A stretch of DNA of 64,000 nucleotides from Chachezhania antarctica (GCF_003646465.1 NZ_QZEX01000001.1:62001-126000), one strand, 5' to 3'; counted from the first letter of the stretch, positions 36,385 to 44,855 are shown. The notes: generated by a model from the letters alone, not told the origin. Made by a program: numbers and translations.

Positions 36385-36522
36385 TGCGTGGAGACCACGC
36401 ACCCTACCGGACGTTGGACGGTGATCGCCGTTGCGGGAACCTTGGCGTGTTCAACAATCGCAGCCGTAGGGTGCGTGCACTGCACGCACCGCACCAAATC
36501 TCGGCCGGACGGTGATTGCCGC
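36385..36522. repeat. Diverged tandem pair of GTAGGGTGCGTG palindrome units
   Basis: Unit 1: GTGCGTGG-AGA-CCACGCAC followed by CCTAC (36385-36408), then GGACGGTGATCGCCG (36417-36431). Unit 2: GTAGGGTGCGTGCA-C-TGCACGCACC (36467-36491), then GGACGGTGATTGCCG (36508-36522). The offset is about 86-91 bases. The gap 36332-36585 holds no gene otherwise. Confidence 0.65.
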
Positions 36523-36585
36523 CGGGGAACCCTGACCTTTTCAGGTACGGCCCCTGCGGCGTCCCCCGAAATTGGATTTGCAGGG

Positions 36586-36903
36586 TCAGAGCAGCTCGTC
36601 TTCCTCGCCCGTCGCCGAATAGCCCAGAGCCTCCAGCCCGGCTTCGATATGGTCGGGCAGATGGGGCGAGCCGAGCAGGTAGTCGGCGGTGGGGGCCGAC
36701 GCCTCGGCCCGCGCGGTGGCAACCGCTTCGGCGTAATCCTCGGCCTCGAACGCGCCGCGGCCGATCCACATCAGGGCTACGAGTTCGGCTTGTTCGTCCT
36801 CGGTCATCGCTTCGACCAGCCCGCGGAACTCGGGCTCCGCCCGTTCGATCTCGCGCGCAAGGATCGCGACCTCGGCCGCCTTGCGGGGCGATAATTCCTT
36901 CAT
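36586..36903 (-). CDS. DUF3775 protein
   Basis: A 105-aa soluble helical protein of the DUF3775 family, function unknown. The family core is LVALMWIGRGAFEAEDYAEAVATAR, ahead of an LLGSPHLPDHIEAGLEALGYS end that is also conserved. ATG 36903 (MKELSPRKAAEVA) gives the usual N-terminus; a 25-codon upstream extension is unconvincing. It is acidic with no signal peptide. It stands between a repeat-bearing gap and the singlet-oxygen operon, with a 67-base gap to the SDR gene. Confidence 0.85.
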   Translation of the reverse strand: MKELSPRKAAEVAILAREIERAEPEFRGLVEAMTEDEQAELVALMWIGRGAFEAEDYAEAVATARAEASAPTADYLLGSPHLPDHIEAGLEALGYSATGEEDELL

Positions 36904-36970
36904 CCGCCTGTCCTCCGTGTTGCTCCGTCTGGGGGCATATGGGCGGACAGGGTAATACGCGTCCTTGATG

Positions 36971-37702
36971 TCACGCAAACAGGCGGCGATAAATTGCCTC
37001 CGGCAGGAAGCGAGCCAGTCGGAACACCCACGAGAACAGCGTGGGATAACTGCGCTGGAACCGGCGTGAGTTCATGTGCTTGAACAGCACCTGTGCCGCC
37101 TCGTCCGGTTCCATCAGGAACGGCATCTGAAACGTGTTCTTGTCGGTCAGGCGGGTGCGGATGAAGCCGGGATTGGCCAGCTGCACCTCGACCCCCGTGC
37201 CATGCAAATCCAGCGCCATGGTTTCGGCCAGCGACATGGCGGCGGCCTTGGTCGCGCCGTAGCCCAGGGCCCCCGGCAAACCCCGGAACCCGGCCAGCGA
37301 GCCCACGATCACAACATGCCCCCGGTCCCGCGCGACCATGCCCGGCACGACGGCGCCCAGCACGCGGACCATGCCGGTGAAGTTGACATCCGCCATCGCA
37401 ACGGCCTGTTCGCGTTGCCATTCGGTGGCCTTCATCGGCCAGTAGACGCCGGCAAGGTGGACGATGCCGTCGATCTCTCCCACTTCGTCCGTCGCAGCAT
37501 CGACCGCGGCCTGATCGGTCACGTCCATCGGCACGGCCGTCACGCGGCCCGGCAGGCGGTCAGCCAATTCCGTCAGGCGATCGGCAGAGCGGGCGGACAG
37601 GATCACCTCGGCCCCCGCTTCCGCCATGATCTGCGCCAGCGCGGCACCCAGCCCGTCGCTGGCGCCCACCAGCCAGTACCGTTTGCCGGTCCAGTTACGC
37701 AT
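36971..37702 (-). CDS. Short-chain dehydrogenase in the singlet-oxygen operon
   Basis: A 243-aa SDR with a variant nucleotide motif GASDGLGAALA in place of TGxxxGIG, VHLAGVY in place of NNAG, and the catalytic Ser...YxxxK as GYGATKAA. A hydrophobic C-terminus (LFSWVFRLARFLPEAIY) may associate with the membrane. Last gene of the four-gene operon diverging from rpoE; from memory the R. sphaeroides regulon counterpart is RSP_1087. Its start overlaps the DUF3833 gene by eight bases. Confidence 0.88.
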   Translation of the reverse strand: MRNWTGKRYWLVGASDGLGAALAQIMAEAGAEVILSARSADRLTELADRLPGRVTAVPMDVTDQAAVDAATDEVGEIDGIVHLAGVYWPMKATEWQREQAVAMADVNFTGMVRVLGAVVPGMVARDRGHVVIVGSLAGFRGLPGALGYGATKAAAMSLAETMALDLHGTGVEVQLANPGFIRTRLTDKNTFQMPFLMEPDEAAQVLFKHMNSRRFQRSYPTLFSWVFRLARFLPEAIYRRLFA

Positions 37703-38267
37703 GGGATCGGACCTCGACCGGGCGCATGGTGGCGATCAGCTCTCCCACCACCAGGCCGTACTTGCGGAACTGGCTGCGGTTCACGATGTGGCCGTTGGGC
37801 GCAAGGTACATCCAGTCGGTCACGTCCACGACATGCCCGCCGCCGCTTTCCGGCAGCCGCAGCCGATAGTTCAACTGGACGGCCGAACCTTCGCATTTCC
37901 CCCGCCCTTCGCCGATCACGTCCGGCGCCGTGGCAGTGATGCTGCCGTCCTCTCCCAGCACAAGCGCCCACTGGCGCAACTGCTCCGTCCCGCTGTCATA
38001 GGTGAAATGCTCGCTCATCTTGGCGCGATCTCCGTCCCACAGGATTTCGAACCGGCCATTGAAACTTGCGGCGACACGGCCGGTGGGTCCGTAGACCACA
38101 CCGTCGCACAGCATCTTGCCGTTAAGATGTTCGCGCAGGTCGAAGATTGGAGTTAGCCCGGCATAATCGGCGGTCCGCTGGGCGGAAAAGCTCAACTGCC
38201 GATGCCGTAGCCAGAGCACCGCGCAGACCAGCGCCGCCCCCAGGAGGGTATAGACCAGAGCCATCAT
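37695..38267 (-). CDS. DUF3833 membrane-anchored protein
   Basis: A 190-aa DUF3833 protein. A single N-terminal membrane segment (MALVYTLLGAALVCAVLWL) anchors it, and the rest is a beta-rich, lipocalin-like domain (LNGKMLCDGVVYGPTGRV, YDSGTEQLRQW, VDVTDWMYLAPNGHIVNRS). This fits a lipid-handling role, but none has been shown. Its ATG overlaps the DUF1365 stop by four bases. Probable counterpart of RSP_1088 in the R. sphaeroides RpoE regulon. Confidence 0.88.
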   Translation of the reverse strand: MMALVYTLLGAALVCAVLWLRHRQLSFSAQRTADYAGLTPIFDLREHLNGKMLCDGVVYGPTGRVAASFNGRFEILWDGDRAKMSEHFTYDSGTEQLRQWALVLGEDGSITATAPDVIGEGRGKCEGSAVQLNYRLRLPESGGGHVVDVTDWMYLAPNGHIVNRSQFRKYGLVVGELIATMRPVEVRSHA

Positions 38268-39055
38268 TTGTGGCCACGCCCGACCGAAACGGCCTGATCG
38301 GGAACAGGGCCCCGCTCGCGGTACAGCGCACCTTTCACGCGAAGCTTCAGCGCCTGCCAGAAGATCAGGCCCAGCACATGAACCTTGCCGAAGGGCCGGC
38401 GCAGGACAAGGCCGATCATGGTCCAGAACCGCAGCGTCCGCCGCGGGCCTGCAAGCGTCGCCACCAGACCTTCGGCCGGGTCGCCCTCGTGCAGTTCGGT
38501 GCGGTAATCGATGCGGATCGCGATCTTGTCGGGGCGGATATCGAAACGGAAGATGTAGGTCCCCGCCACGGGCTGGAAGGGCGAGACATAGAAGATCTTT
38601 TCCGCCTCCAGCCGGTCGGATTCGGTGATCGGGCGGTGATCGGAGTGGTGGCAGAGATAGCAGTGCCGTTCGCCGAAGGTATTGTTCACCTCGGCAATTA
38701 CGGATGTCAGATCGTCGCCGCTGAAACACAGCCAGAAGCTGACAGGGTTGAAAACCGACCCCAGGATGCGGGGCTGGGTCAGCAGGTAGATATGCTCGGG
38801 CTCGGCGATGTTGCGGGAATCGAGCAGGTGGCGCACCCATTCGGCACCCTGGCCGTGCCCCGGCTCACCCCCGTGATCGCGATCCTGAACCGAGATCAGG
38901 CCACCGCGGTTCCGGCCATAGCCGAACGGCCCGCGCGGCCACATATCCTCGGCATCGAAGCACAGGTAATCGACCCGGTAGGAGAATCCGTTGCGCACCG
39001 CTCCGCGACGGCCATGCCAGGTGGTGCCTGCGATATGGTCCGGGCGCCCGCTCAT
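38264..39055 (-). CDS. DUF1365 protein of the RpoE-ChrR regulon
   Basis: A 263-aa DUF1365 protein. Conserved features are RNGFSYRVDYLCFDAEDM, LLTQPRILGSVFNPVSFWLCF, VNNTFGERHCY and a KIFYVSPFQPVAGTYIFRF region. The homologue RSP_1090 of R. sphaeroides has, as I recall, been reported to be needed for ChrR loss under singlet oxygen. Members are usually next to FAD amine-oxidase-like proteins and cyclopropane-type methyltransferases, so a fatty-acid modification role is suspected. It overlaps both neighbours by ATGA. Confidence 0.92.
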   Translation of the reverse strand: MSGRPDHIAGTTWHGRRGAVRNGFSYRVDYLCFDAEDMWPRGPFGYGRNRGGLISVQDRDHGGEPGHGQGAEWVRHLLDSRNIAEPEHIYLLTQPRILGSVFNPVSFWLCFSGDDLTSVIAEVNNTFGERHCYLCHHSDHRPITESDRLEAEKIFYVSPFQPVAGTYIFRFDIRPDKIAIRIDYRTELHEGDPAEGLVATLAGPRRTLRFWTMIGLVLRRPFGKVHVLGLIFWQALKLRVKGALYRERGPVPDQAVSVGRGHK

Positions 39056-40422
39056 TCTGCGGCGATCGTGGGCGCGTCCGCGGCACCCGCTTCGGCGCTG
39101 TCCATTGCACCGATGGCGCGGGCCACGTCCACGGCGCTGGACAGCCCGTCCTCGTGAAAGCCATTCTTCATCCATGCGCCGCAGAACCATGTCCGGTTGG
39201 CACCATTGCGCCCCGCGATCTGGGCCTGTGCCCGGAACGCGCCTTTATCGTAAACCGGATGGCGTAGGGTGACCTGGTCGTAGATCAGATCCTCGCGGAT
39301 CGGGCGGCGGGTGTTCAGCGTCACGAAGTGCAGATCGTCCTGCGGGATCGGTTGCAGTGCGTTCATCCAGTAGGTCATGTCGATGGCGTCCTGCGGGCTG
39401 TCCGCGTCTTCGGTATAGTTCCACGACGACCAGACACGACGTCTTTTCGGCATCATCGCGGGATCGGCATGCAACGTGATTTCGTTCGGCTGGTAGGCGA
39501 TGGCGCCAAGGGAAGCCTCTTCGAACAGGTCGGGATCGTCGAGCATGGCCAGGGTATCATCGGAATGTGTCGCGAAAACAATCTGGTCGTACAGTTCCCA
39601 GGCCGCGCCCCACGCACGCACCATCACCCCATCCGGTCCGCGCTTGACCGCCTGAACAGGCGCGTTCACCCGGATGTCGACACCGTCGCGGCGCAGCTGC
39701 TCTTCCAGCCGCGTCACGTAGCGGACCGATCCGCCCCGCACCGTGTGCCACTGATGCTGGCCCGAGTGGCTGAGAAGATTGTGATTGCGGAAGAAACGCA
39801 CCATGGCCTGCGCCGGGAAATCCAGGATCTTCTGCGTGGGCGTCGACCAGATCGCGCCCGAGAACGGCGTCAGGTAGTAGTCCCTGAACCACGGCCCGGT
39901 GCCGAGCGTCTGCAGCAGATTCCGGATCGTCATGTCGGGCCCGGTCAGGGCGGCTTCGGCGCCGGCGTTGAACCGGAAGATGTCGCGGATCATGCGCAGG
40001 AAGTCGGGCGAGACCGCGTTCTTCGGCTGCGCGAACAGCGCGCGCAGGCTGTCCAGCGCGTATTCGATTCGGCCCCCGTTGGCCGACACACCGAAGCCCA
40101 TGGTGCTTTCAGCCGTCTCGACACCCAGCCGGTCGAAAAGCGCGGTGAGATGCGGATAATTCACGTGGTTGAAGACGATGAAACCGGTATCGACAGGTTG
40201 GTCCCCGCGCTTGCCGGCCATGACCGTCCGGGCATGCCCGCCAAGGCGCGGTTCGGATTCGAACAACGTCACTTTGTAGCGGTCGGACAGAAAATGGGCG
40301 GCACCCAATCCTGAAATGCCGCCTCCGATCACGGCGATCCTCGCACCGGGGCGCGGCGGTGTCCGGTGAGGTTCACCGGTCGAAAGATCGGAAGCAGGTG
40401 CAGGGGGGTATTCGAACGGCAT
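39052..40422 (-). CDS. FAD-dependent oxidoreductase (amine-oxidase-like) of the RpoE-ChrR regulon
   Basis: A 456-aa flavoprotein. The dinucleotide motif AVIGGGISGLGAAHFL begins at about residue 30, after a Pro-rich leader, and is followed by RLGGHARTV and VDTGFIVFNHVNYPHL as in NAD(P)-binding desaturase-like amine oxidases. Probable counterpart of RSP_1091. It is the first gene of the minus-strand operon, 201 bases from the rpoE start, with an RpoE-like promoter upstream. The likely substrate is a membrane fatty acid. Confidence 0.92.
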   Translation of the reverse strand: MPFEYPPAPASDLSTGEPHRTPPRPGARIAVIGGGISGLGAAHFLSDRYKVTLFESEPRLGGHARTVMAGKRGDQPVDTGFIVFNHVNYPHLTALFDRLGVETAESTMGFGVSANGGRIEYALDSLRALFAQPKNAVSPDFLRMIRDIFRFNAGAEAALTGPDMTIRNLLQTLGTGPWFRDYYLTPFSGAIWSTPTQKILDFPAQAMVRFFRNHNLLSHSGQHQWHTVRGGSVRYVTRLEEQLRRDGVDIRVNAPVQAVKRGPDGVMVRAWGAAWELYDQIVFATHSDDTLAMLDDPDLFEEASLGAIAYQPNEITLHADPAMMPKRRRVWSSWNYTEDADSPQDAIDMTYWMNALQPIPQDDLHFVTLNTRRPIREDLIYDQVTLRHPVYDKGAFRAQAQIAGRNGANRTWFCGAWMKNGFHEDGLSSAVDVARAIGAMDSAEAGAADAPTIAAE

Positions 40423-40453
40423 GTCTCAACCTTGTTACGTCGCATGACTGTAC

Positions 40454-40483
40454 TCTTTACGCTGCGGCTCAGCAGGTGGATGA
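40454..40483 (-). promoter_or_regulatory. Candidate RpoE promoter for the flavoprotein operon
   Basis: On the minus strand TCATCC (40483-40478), an 18-base spacer, then TAAAGA (40459-40454), about 32 bases before the ATG at 40422. It differs by one base from the TGATC -35 consensus of R. sphaeroides RpoE and keeps the same spacing as the rpoE promoter. Confidence 0.55.
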
Positions 40484-40505
40484 TAAAAACATTCGGCTCT
40501 CCAAG

Positions 40506-40535
40506 TGATCCACTCTTCAATGTGCTGCGTAAGCT
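40506..40535 (+). promoter_or_regulatory. Candidate autoregulated RpoE promoter of rpoE-chrR
   Basis: TGATCC (40506-40511), an 18-base spacer, then TAAGCT (40530-40535), 89 bases before the rpoE ATG. This matches the TGATC-N18-TAAG form known for the singlet-oxygen sigma factor. Confidence 0.72.
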
Positions 40536-40623
40536 GGGCATGGTTGTCACGGATACAGCAAATTTCACCCACGCCCGCACCGTGCAAATGCCACGGCGCG
40601 AAAAAGGTGCAACGACAAAGACC

Positions 40624-41220
40624 ATGAATGGGAAACCAACGTCGCAAGGCGCAGCTGCAGCGCTTGCACGCGCAGCACAAGGCGCCAGGGCCGAACCGGA
40701 CTGGGCCGCATTGATCCTGCGCATCCGCGACGACGGTGACCAGTCGGCCTTTGTCCTGCTGTTCGAACATTTCGCGCCGCGCGTGAAAGGCTTCCTGATG
40801 AAATCGGGCGCCGACGCCGCCACAGCCGAGGAATGCGCCCAGGACGTGATGACGACCTTGTGGCGGAAGGCGCATCTGTTCGATCCGTCGCGCGCGTCCG
40901 CGGCGACATGGATATACACCATCGCCCGCAACCGACGCATCGACCTGTTGCGCCGCGACCGCCGGCCGGAGCCCGAGGATCTGACCTGGGGACCCGAAGA
41001 AGAACCGAGACCCGAGGACGTGGCCGTCCTGAAACAGGAGACCGATCTCCTGCACCAGGCCCTGTCCGACCTGCCCGAGGCACAGGCCGACCTGATCCGG
41101 CGTGCCTATTTCGGCGAGCTTTCCCATGGAGAGATCGCCGCCGAGACGGGACTTCCGCTCGGCACCATCAAATCCCGAATCCGGCTTGCGCTCGACCGCT
41201 TGCGCCATGCGATGAAATGA
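40624..41220 (+). CDS. rpoE: ECF sigma factor RpoE of the singlet-oxygen response
   Basis: A 198-aa group IV (ECF) sigma factor that directs transcription after singlet oxygen releases it from ChrR. Region 2 reads FVLLFEHFAPRVKGFLMKSG and FDPSRASAATWIYTIARNRRIDLLR; region 4 reads LIRRAYFGELSHGEIAAETGLPLGTIKSRIRLALDRLR. Both are nearly those of R. sphaeroides RpoE. ATG 40624 is the likely start; another in-frame ATG at 40588 has no better site. It overlaps chrR by ATGA. Confidence 0.95.
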   Translation: MNGKPTSQGAAAALARAAQGARAEPDWAALILRIRDDGDQSAFVLLFEHFAPRVKGFLMKSGADAATAEECAQDVMTTLWRKAHLFDPSRASAATWIYTIARNRRIDLLRRDRRPEPEDLTWGPEEEPRPEDVAVLKQETDLLHQALSDLPEAQADLIRRAYFGELSHGEIAAETGLPLGTIKSRIRLALDRLRHAMK

Positions 41221-41882
41221 CGACCATGAAACCAGACATTAAGCACCACGTCCCCGACGACCTCCTGATGGCTTATTCCGCGGGCGCCCTGCCCGAGGCC
41301 TATTCGCTTGCCATCGCCACGCACCTGTCGCTTTGCGACACCTGTCGCGCGGCGGCCGAAAGCTATGACGCTGTTGGCGGCGCGGTGCTTGAAGACGCGC
41401 CCGAAGGCGCGGCGACCATGTCTATGGACAGTCTTGCCCAGACGCTTGCACGGCTGAAGGCCTCCGAACCGCGCGAGGCTGTCCGTCCGGCTAGACCCAG
41501 GTCGATCTTTCCCGGACCGTTGGCCGATTATGTCGGCACGAGCCTCGACGATATCCGCTGGCGTCCGATTGGCATGGGCGCCAAGCAGATGGTGATCCGC
41601 ACCAGCCCGACCGCGTCGGCACGGCTGCTTTACATCCCGTCAGGGGTCGGCGTGCCCGATCACACCCATGGCGGCAAGGAACTGACGGTGATCCTCGATG
41701 GTGCCTATTCGGACGAAACCGGACGATACGGGCCGGGCGACATCGCCTATGGCGACGACGAACTGCACCACGCGCCCATCGCGGAAGACGGCGGCCCCTG
41801 CATCTGCCTTGCCGTGACCGATGCGCCATTGCGGTTCAAGACGATCATCCCGCGGTTGTTGCAACCGTTTCTTGGAATATAA
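41217..41882 (+). CDS. chrR: Zinc anti-sigma factor ChrR
   Basis: A 221-aa anti-sigma factor that holds RpoE inactive until singlet oxygen triggers its degradation. The N-terminal zinc anti-sigma domain has ligands His11, His36, Cys40 and Cys43 (ATHLSLCDTC), each shifted by five from the R. sphaeroides ligands. The C-terminal cupin domain keeps DHTHGGKE and the later His in DDELHHAP. The ATG at 41217 overlaps the rpoE stop, giving 1:1 translation. Confidence 0.95.
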   Translation: MTTMKPDIKHHVPDDLLMAYSAGALPEAYSLAIATHLSLCDTCRAAAESYDAVGGAVLEDAPEGAATMSMDSLAQTLARLKASEPREAVRPARPRSIFPGPLADYVGTSLDDIRWRPIGMGAKQMVIRTSPTASARLLYIPSGVGVPDHTHGGKELTVILDGAYSDETGRYGPGDIAYGDDELHHAPIAEDGGPCICLAVTDAPLRFKTIIPRLLQPFLGI

Positions 41883-41959
41883 TCGGTCTCGTCCGCGGCC
41901 CTGACCGCGACGTGTTGGTAAAGCTGTGCAGTTTCCGGTTCGCCAGAAGGAACGACAGA

Positions 41960-42751
41960 ATGAACCAGGCCGAAAAGGCCCGCGGCTTTGCCGCGATGCA
42001 CCGTCCGGGAAACCCAATTGTCCTTTACAACATCTGGGATGTCGGCAGCGCGAGGGCCGTCGCCCGCGCCGGCGCACGCGCAATCGCCACAAACTGCTGG
42101 GCACTGGCCAATGCGCATGGCGTGAAGGACGCGGCGGATGTCCCCTTCTATGCCTCCCTGCATAACCTTAAACGGATCGTCCACGCCGTCGATCTGCCGG
42201 TGACTCATGATTTCTGCACCGGCGCGTCGGAGAATCTGGTCGAACTGGCCGACAATTTCGACGCGATCGTCGCGGCCGGCGCGGTTGGCGTGAACATCTG
42301 CGACAGCGGCCTTGGCGTCGCGCACGACATGGCCGCACAAGGCGAACGCATCGCGACACTGCGACAAAGGGCAGGTGCAATGCGCGTGCCCGTCTTCATC
42401 AATATTCGCACCAGGCTTTTCTTCGATCATCAGCCGGCCGAGGTCCATGCCAGCCTGTTGAACATGGCGCTCGAGCGAGCGCACGCCTATGCCGCCGCCG
42501 GGGCCGACGGATTCTTCGTGCCGGGCCTGCTGGACCATGACGTGATCGAACGGCTGTGCGCGCAATCGCCCCTCCCGGTGAACGTGATGCAACCGGGGGA
42601 GTTCGCGGACATTGGCCGGTTGGCCTGTCTGGGCGTATCGCGGATCGGCTTCGGCCCCGCACCGTTCATCGCCGCCATGGCCGGGCTGACCGAAAAGGCA
42701 CGGCGTGTGCTGGACCAGGTCGAGGCCCCGGCCAAGGCCGCTCAGGTCTAG
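41960..42751 (+). CDS. PEP mutase/isocitrate lyase-fold protein with altered active site
   Basis: A 263-aa (beta/alpha)8 protein of the phosphoenolpyruvate mutase/isocitrate lyase superfamily. The fold and order are clear (VLYNIWDVGSARAVARAGARAIAT at 22-44, VNICDSG at 111-117, VFINIRT at 145-151). The metal and catalytic acids are changed: the usual DxD/E-xG is D84-F-C86-TG, and the usual NIED is NIC114-D. It is not a normal lyase by these signs. ATG 41960 has AGAAGGAA upstream. It stands 77 bases after chrR and may be read with it. Confidence 0.8.
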   Translation: MNQAEKARGFAAMHRPGNPIVLYNIWDVGSARAVARAGARAIATNCWALANAHGVKDAADVPFYASLHNLKRIVHAVDLPVTHDFCTGASENLVELADNFDAIVAAGAVGVNICDSGLGVAHDMAAQGERIATLRQRAGAMRVPVFINIRTRLFFDHQPAEVHASLLNMALERAHAYAAAGADGFFVPGLLDHDVIERLCAQSPLPVNVMQPGEFADIGRLACLGVSRIGFGPAPFIAAMAGLTEKARRVLDQVEAPAKAAQV

Positions 42752-42919
42752 ACACCGTTTCCCCACGGCCTGTCGCGACGGCAGCATCATGCTCGCCCGT
42801 CGGGAACGGTTGTGCGACACTGTGCGCGGGGCTATCTTTCCGGGCGCATCATCGTTGCATGCCATATCGGCCCGGCACCGGAACCGGCCGAACCGTTTTC
42901 CGCACTTGGGAGGATCTGA

Positions 42920-43537
42920 ATGAACCAGGCCGCATCCATTGTCCGCACCGGTCGCAAGTTCGACCAGGTGATCGAAGGTGCGCGCAAGGTCTTTCTGGTC
43001 GACGGGTTCGAAGGCGCGAGCGTCGACGATATCGCCCGGGCGGCCGGCGTGTCGAAGGCGACGCTTTACAGCTATTTCCCTGACAAACGGCTGCTCTTCG
43101 TCGAAATCGCGCGCGCGGAGTGCCAGCGCATGGCCGAACGCACGGTCGACATGATCGACCAGTCCCGCGCGCCGGAGGAGGTCCTGACCTTCGCCGCCCG
43201 CCAGTTCGTGCCGTTCATGCTTTCGGATTTTGCGATCCGCATGTTCCGCATCTGCGCCGCCGAATCCGACCGCTTCCCCGAACTTGGCGCCAATTTCTAT
43301 GCCAGCGGCCCCGAAATGGGACGCGACCGTATTGCGGAATACCTTGAAACCGCAACCGCGCGGGGCGAGCTGAAGATCGACGACTACCAGTTCGCGGCCG
43401 ACCAGTTTTCCGAGCTCTGCAAGTCGAAGCTGTGGATCAGGGCCGTCTTCGGCATCCAGACGGAATTCTCGCAAAACGAGATCCACGCCGTGATCGACGA
43501 AGCGGTGAAGACCTTCATGGCCCGCTACGGCGCTTGA
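42920..43537 (+). CDS. TetR-family regulator
   Basis: A 205-aa repressor with an N-terminal helix-turn-helix (SVDDIARAAGVSKATLYSYFPDKRLLF) and a helical ligand domain. The C-terminal half (LTFAARQFVPFMLSDFAIRMFRICAAE) is the AcrR/TetR C-terminal type. Its ligand and targets are unknown. It lies between the PEP-mutase-like gene and a P450 gene, all on the same strand, and may control the P450. A GGGAGG site precedes ATG 42920. Confidence 0.88.
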   Translation: MNQAASIVRTGRKFDQVIEGARKVFLVDGFEGASVDDIARAAGVSKATLYSYFPDKRLLFVEIARAECQRMAERTVDMIDQSRAPEEVLTFAARQFVPFMLSDFAIRMFRICAAESDRFPELGANFYASGPEMGRDRIAEYLETATARGELKIDDYQFAADQFSELCKSKLWIRAVFGIQTEFSQNEIHAVIDEAVKTFMARYGA

Positions 43538-43655
43538 CGCAAAGTCAGCCGGTTTTGACACCGGGTCATGCCCGGGGCGGCCACCTCGAATCCCCCGAAC
43601 GGTGCTAGACTATCCGTGCAATGCGGCCCGCAAGAGGCCGCGCGGGAGGATACAG

Positions 43656-44855
43656 ATGGTCGCCACATTGCGGGACGTTCCCGTTCTGCCGGACTACATC
43701 GACGGGCAGACGGACCACGATTACATGCACGCCGCCTGGGCCAACGGCCCCCTGGCGCGCGACAGGATGGGCCTGATCCGCACCTTTCCCATGTCCCTGA
43801 TGACCGAGGTCATGGATGATCGCTGGACCCGGCAGATCGAGCTGGAAAGCATGATGGTCGCGGGCGTGACGGACGGCCCAGTCTACGATATCATCGACAA
43901 CGTTCTGCTGTTCTCGAACGGGCAGGTGCACCGCAACCGGCGCGCCCCGCTGGCGAAGACCTTTGCCCACCGCATCATAGGGGAACTGCGCCCCGGCGTC
44001 GCCGCCCGCTGCGAACGGATGGTGGCCGCGCTTCTGGGGCAGGGCCCGGTCGATTTCGTGGAGCGCATCGCCAGCCCCCTGCCTGCCCATGTCATCGCGT
44101 CGGTCATCGGCGCGCCGGAAGACGAGGTCGAAGTCGTCGCCCGCCACGTCTATTCCGCGATCCGCGGCCTGTCGCTTGTCAAGGACGACATCCGCGCCGA
44201 AGCCGACCGCGACATGGGCGCGTTGGCCGATTACGTGGCCACCCTGATCGACCGCCGCCGGGCGGACGCACAGGACGATTTCCTGACCGGTTTCCTCGAA
44301 CGCGTATCGGGCGGCCCGATGGACGAGGCCGAGATCCGAACCCAGATCATGGCGCTCGTCCTTGCCGGTTCCGACACGACCCGCGGCGCGCTGACCGCCA
44401 CCGTCTCGCAGCTGCTTCAGAATCCCGATCAATGGGCGCTGCTTGTCGAAGATCCCGAGACCCACGTCCCCGGCGCGGTGTCCGAAGGGTTGCGGTACGA
44501 TCCAGTCATCGGCTCGCTGGCGCGGATCACCACCGAACGGCACGAGGTCGCGGGATACGACTTGCCCGCCGGGACATTCATCGGGAACTGCATGCTGACC
44601 AGCCTGCGCGATCCGGAGATCTATGCTGATCCGCACCGGTTCGACATCACGCGCACCGACCATCCCCGGCTGCATCCTGTCTTCGGCGGCGGCCCGCACC
44701 GGTGCCTTGGCGAAGTGCTGGCGCGGCTGGAACTGGAAGAGGCGCTGAAGGCCTTGGTGCGACTGGCGCCCGGGATGGTGCTGGACGGCCCGCCCGCAAA
44801 ACTCCGCGGCTATGGCGCGACACGGGTGCTGAGCCCGATGATCGTGCGGATGTAA
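43656..44855 (+). CDS. Cytochrome P450
   Basis: A 399-aa soluble heme monooxygenase. The I-helix oxygen motif is AGSDTTRG, the ExxR motif is EGLRYDP, and the heme loop FGGGPHRCLG puts the thiolate at Cys350. There is no membrane anchor, as usual for bacterial enzymes. Ferredoxin and ferredoxin reductase partners are absent nearby. The substrate is unknown. ATG 43656 has a GGGAGGA site. It is the last gene of the 41.9-44.9 kb run. Confidence 0.94.
   Translation: MVATLRDVPVLPDYIDGQTDHDYMHAAWANGPLARDRMGLIRTFPMSLMTEVMDDRWTRQIELESMMVAGVTDGPVYDIIDNVLLFSNGQVHRNRRAPLAKTFAHRIIGELRPGVAARCERMVAALLGQGPVDFVERIASPLPAHVIASVIGAPEDEVEVVARHVYSAIRGLSLVKDDIRAEADRDMGALADYVATLIDRRRADAQDDFLTGFLERVSGGPMDEAEIRTQIMALVLAGSDTTRGALTATVSQLLQNPDQWALLVEDPETHVPGAVSEGLRYDPVIGSLARITTERHEVAGYDLPAGTFIGNCMLTSLRDPEIYADPHRFDITRTDHPRLHPVFGGGPHRCLGEVLARLELEEALKALVRLAPGMVLDGPPAKLRGYGATRVLSPMIVRM

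Noticed and set aside
24876-36522. CRISPR-like array from the repeated palindromes
   Set aside because: The repeats are few, far apart, in different gaps and without uniform spacers or cas genes.
37695-38840. A 381-codon minus-strand frame around the DUF3833 gene
   Set aside because: Only codons after 38267 match DUF3833; the earlier part overlaps DUF1365 in another frame.
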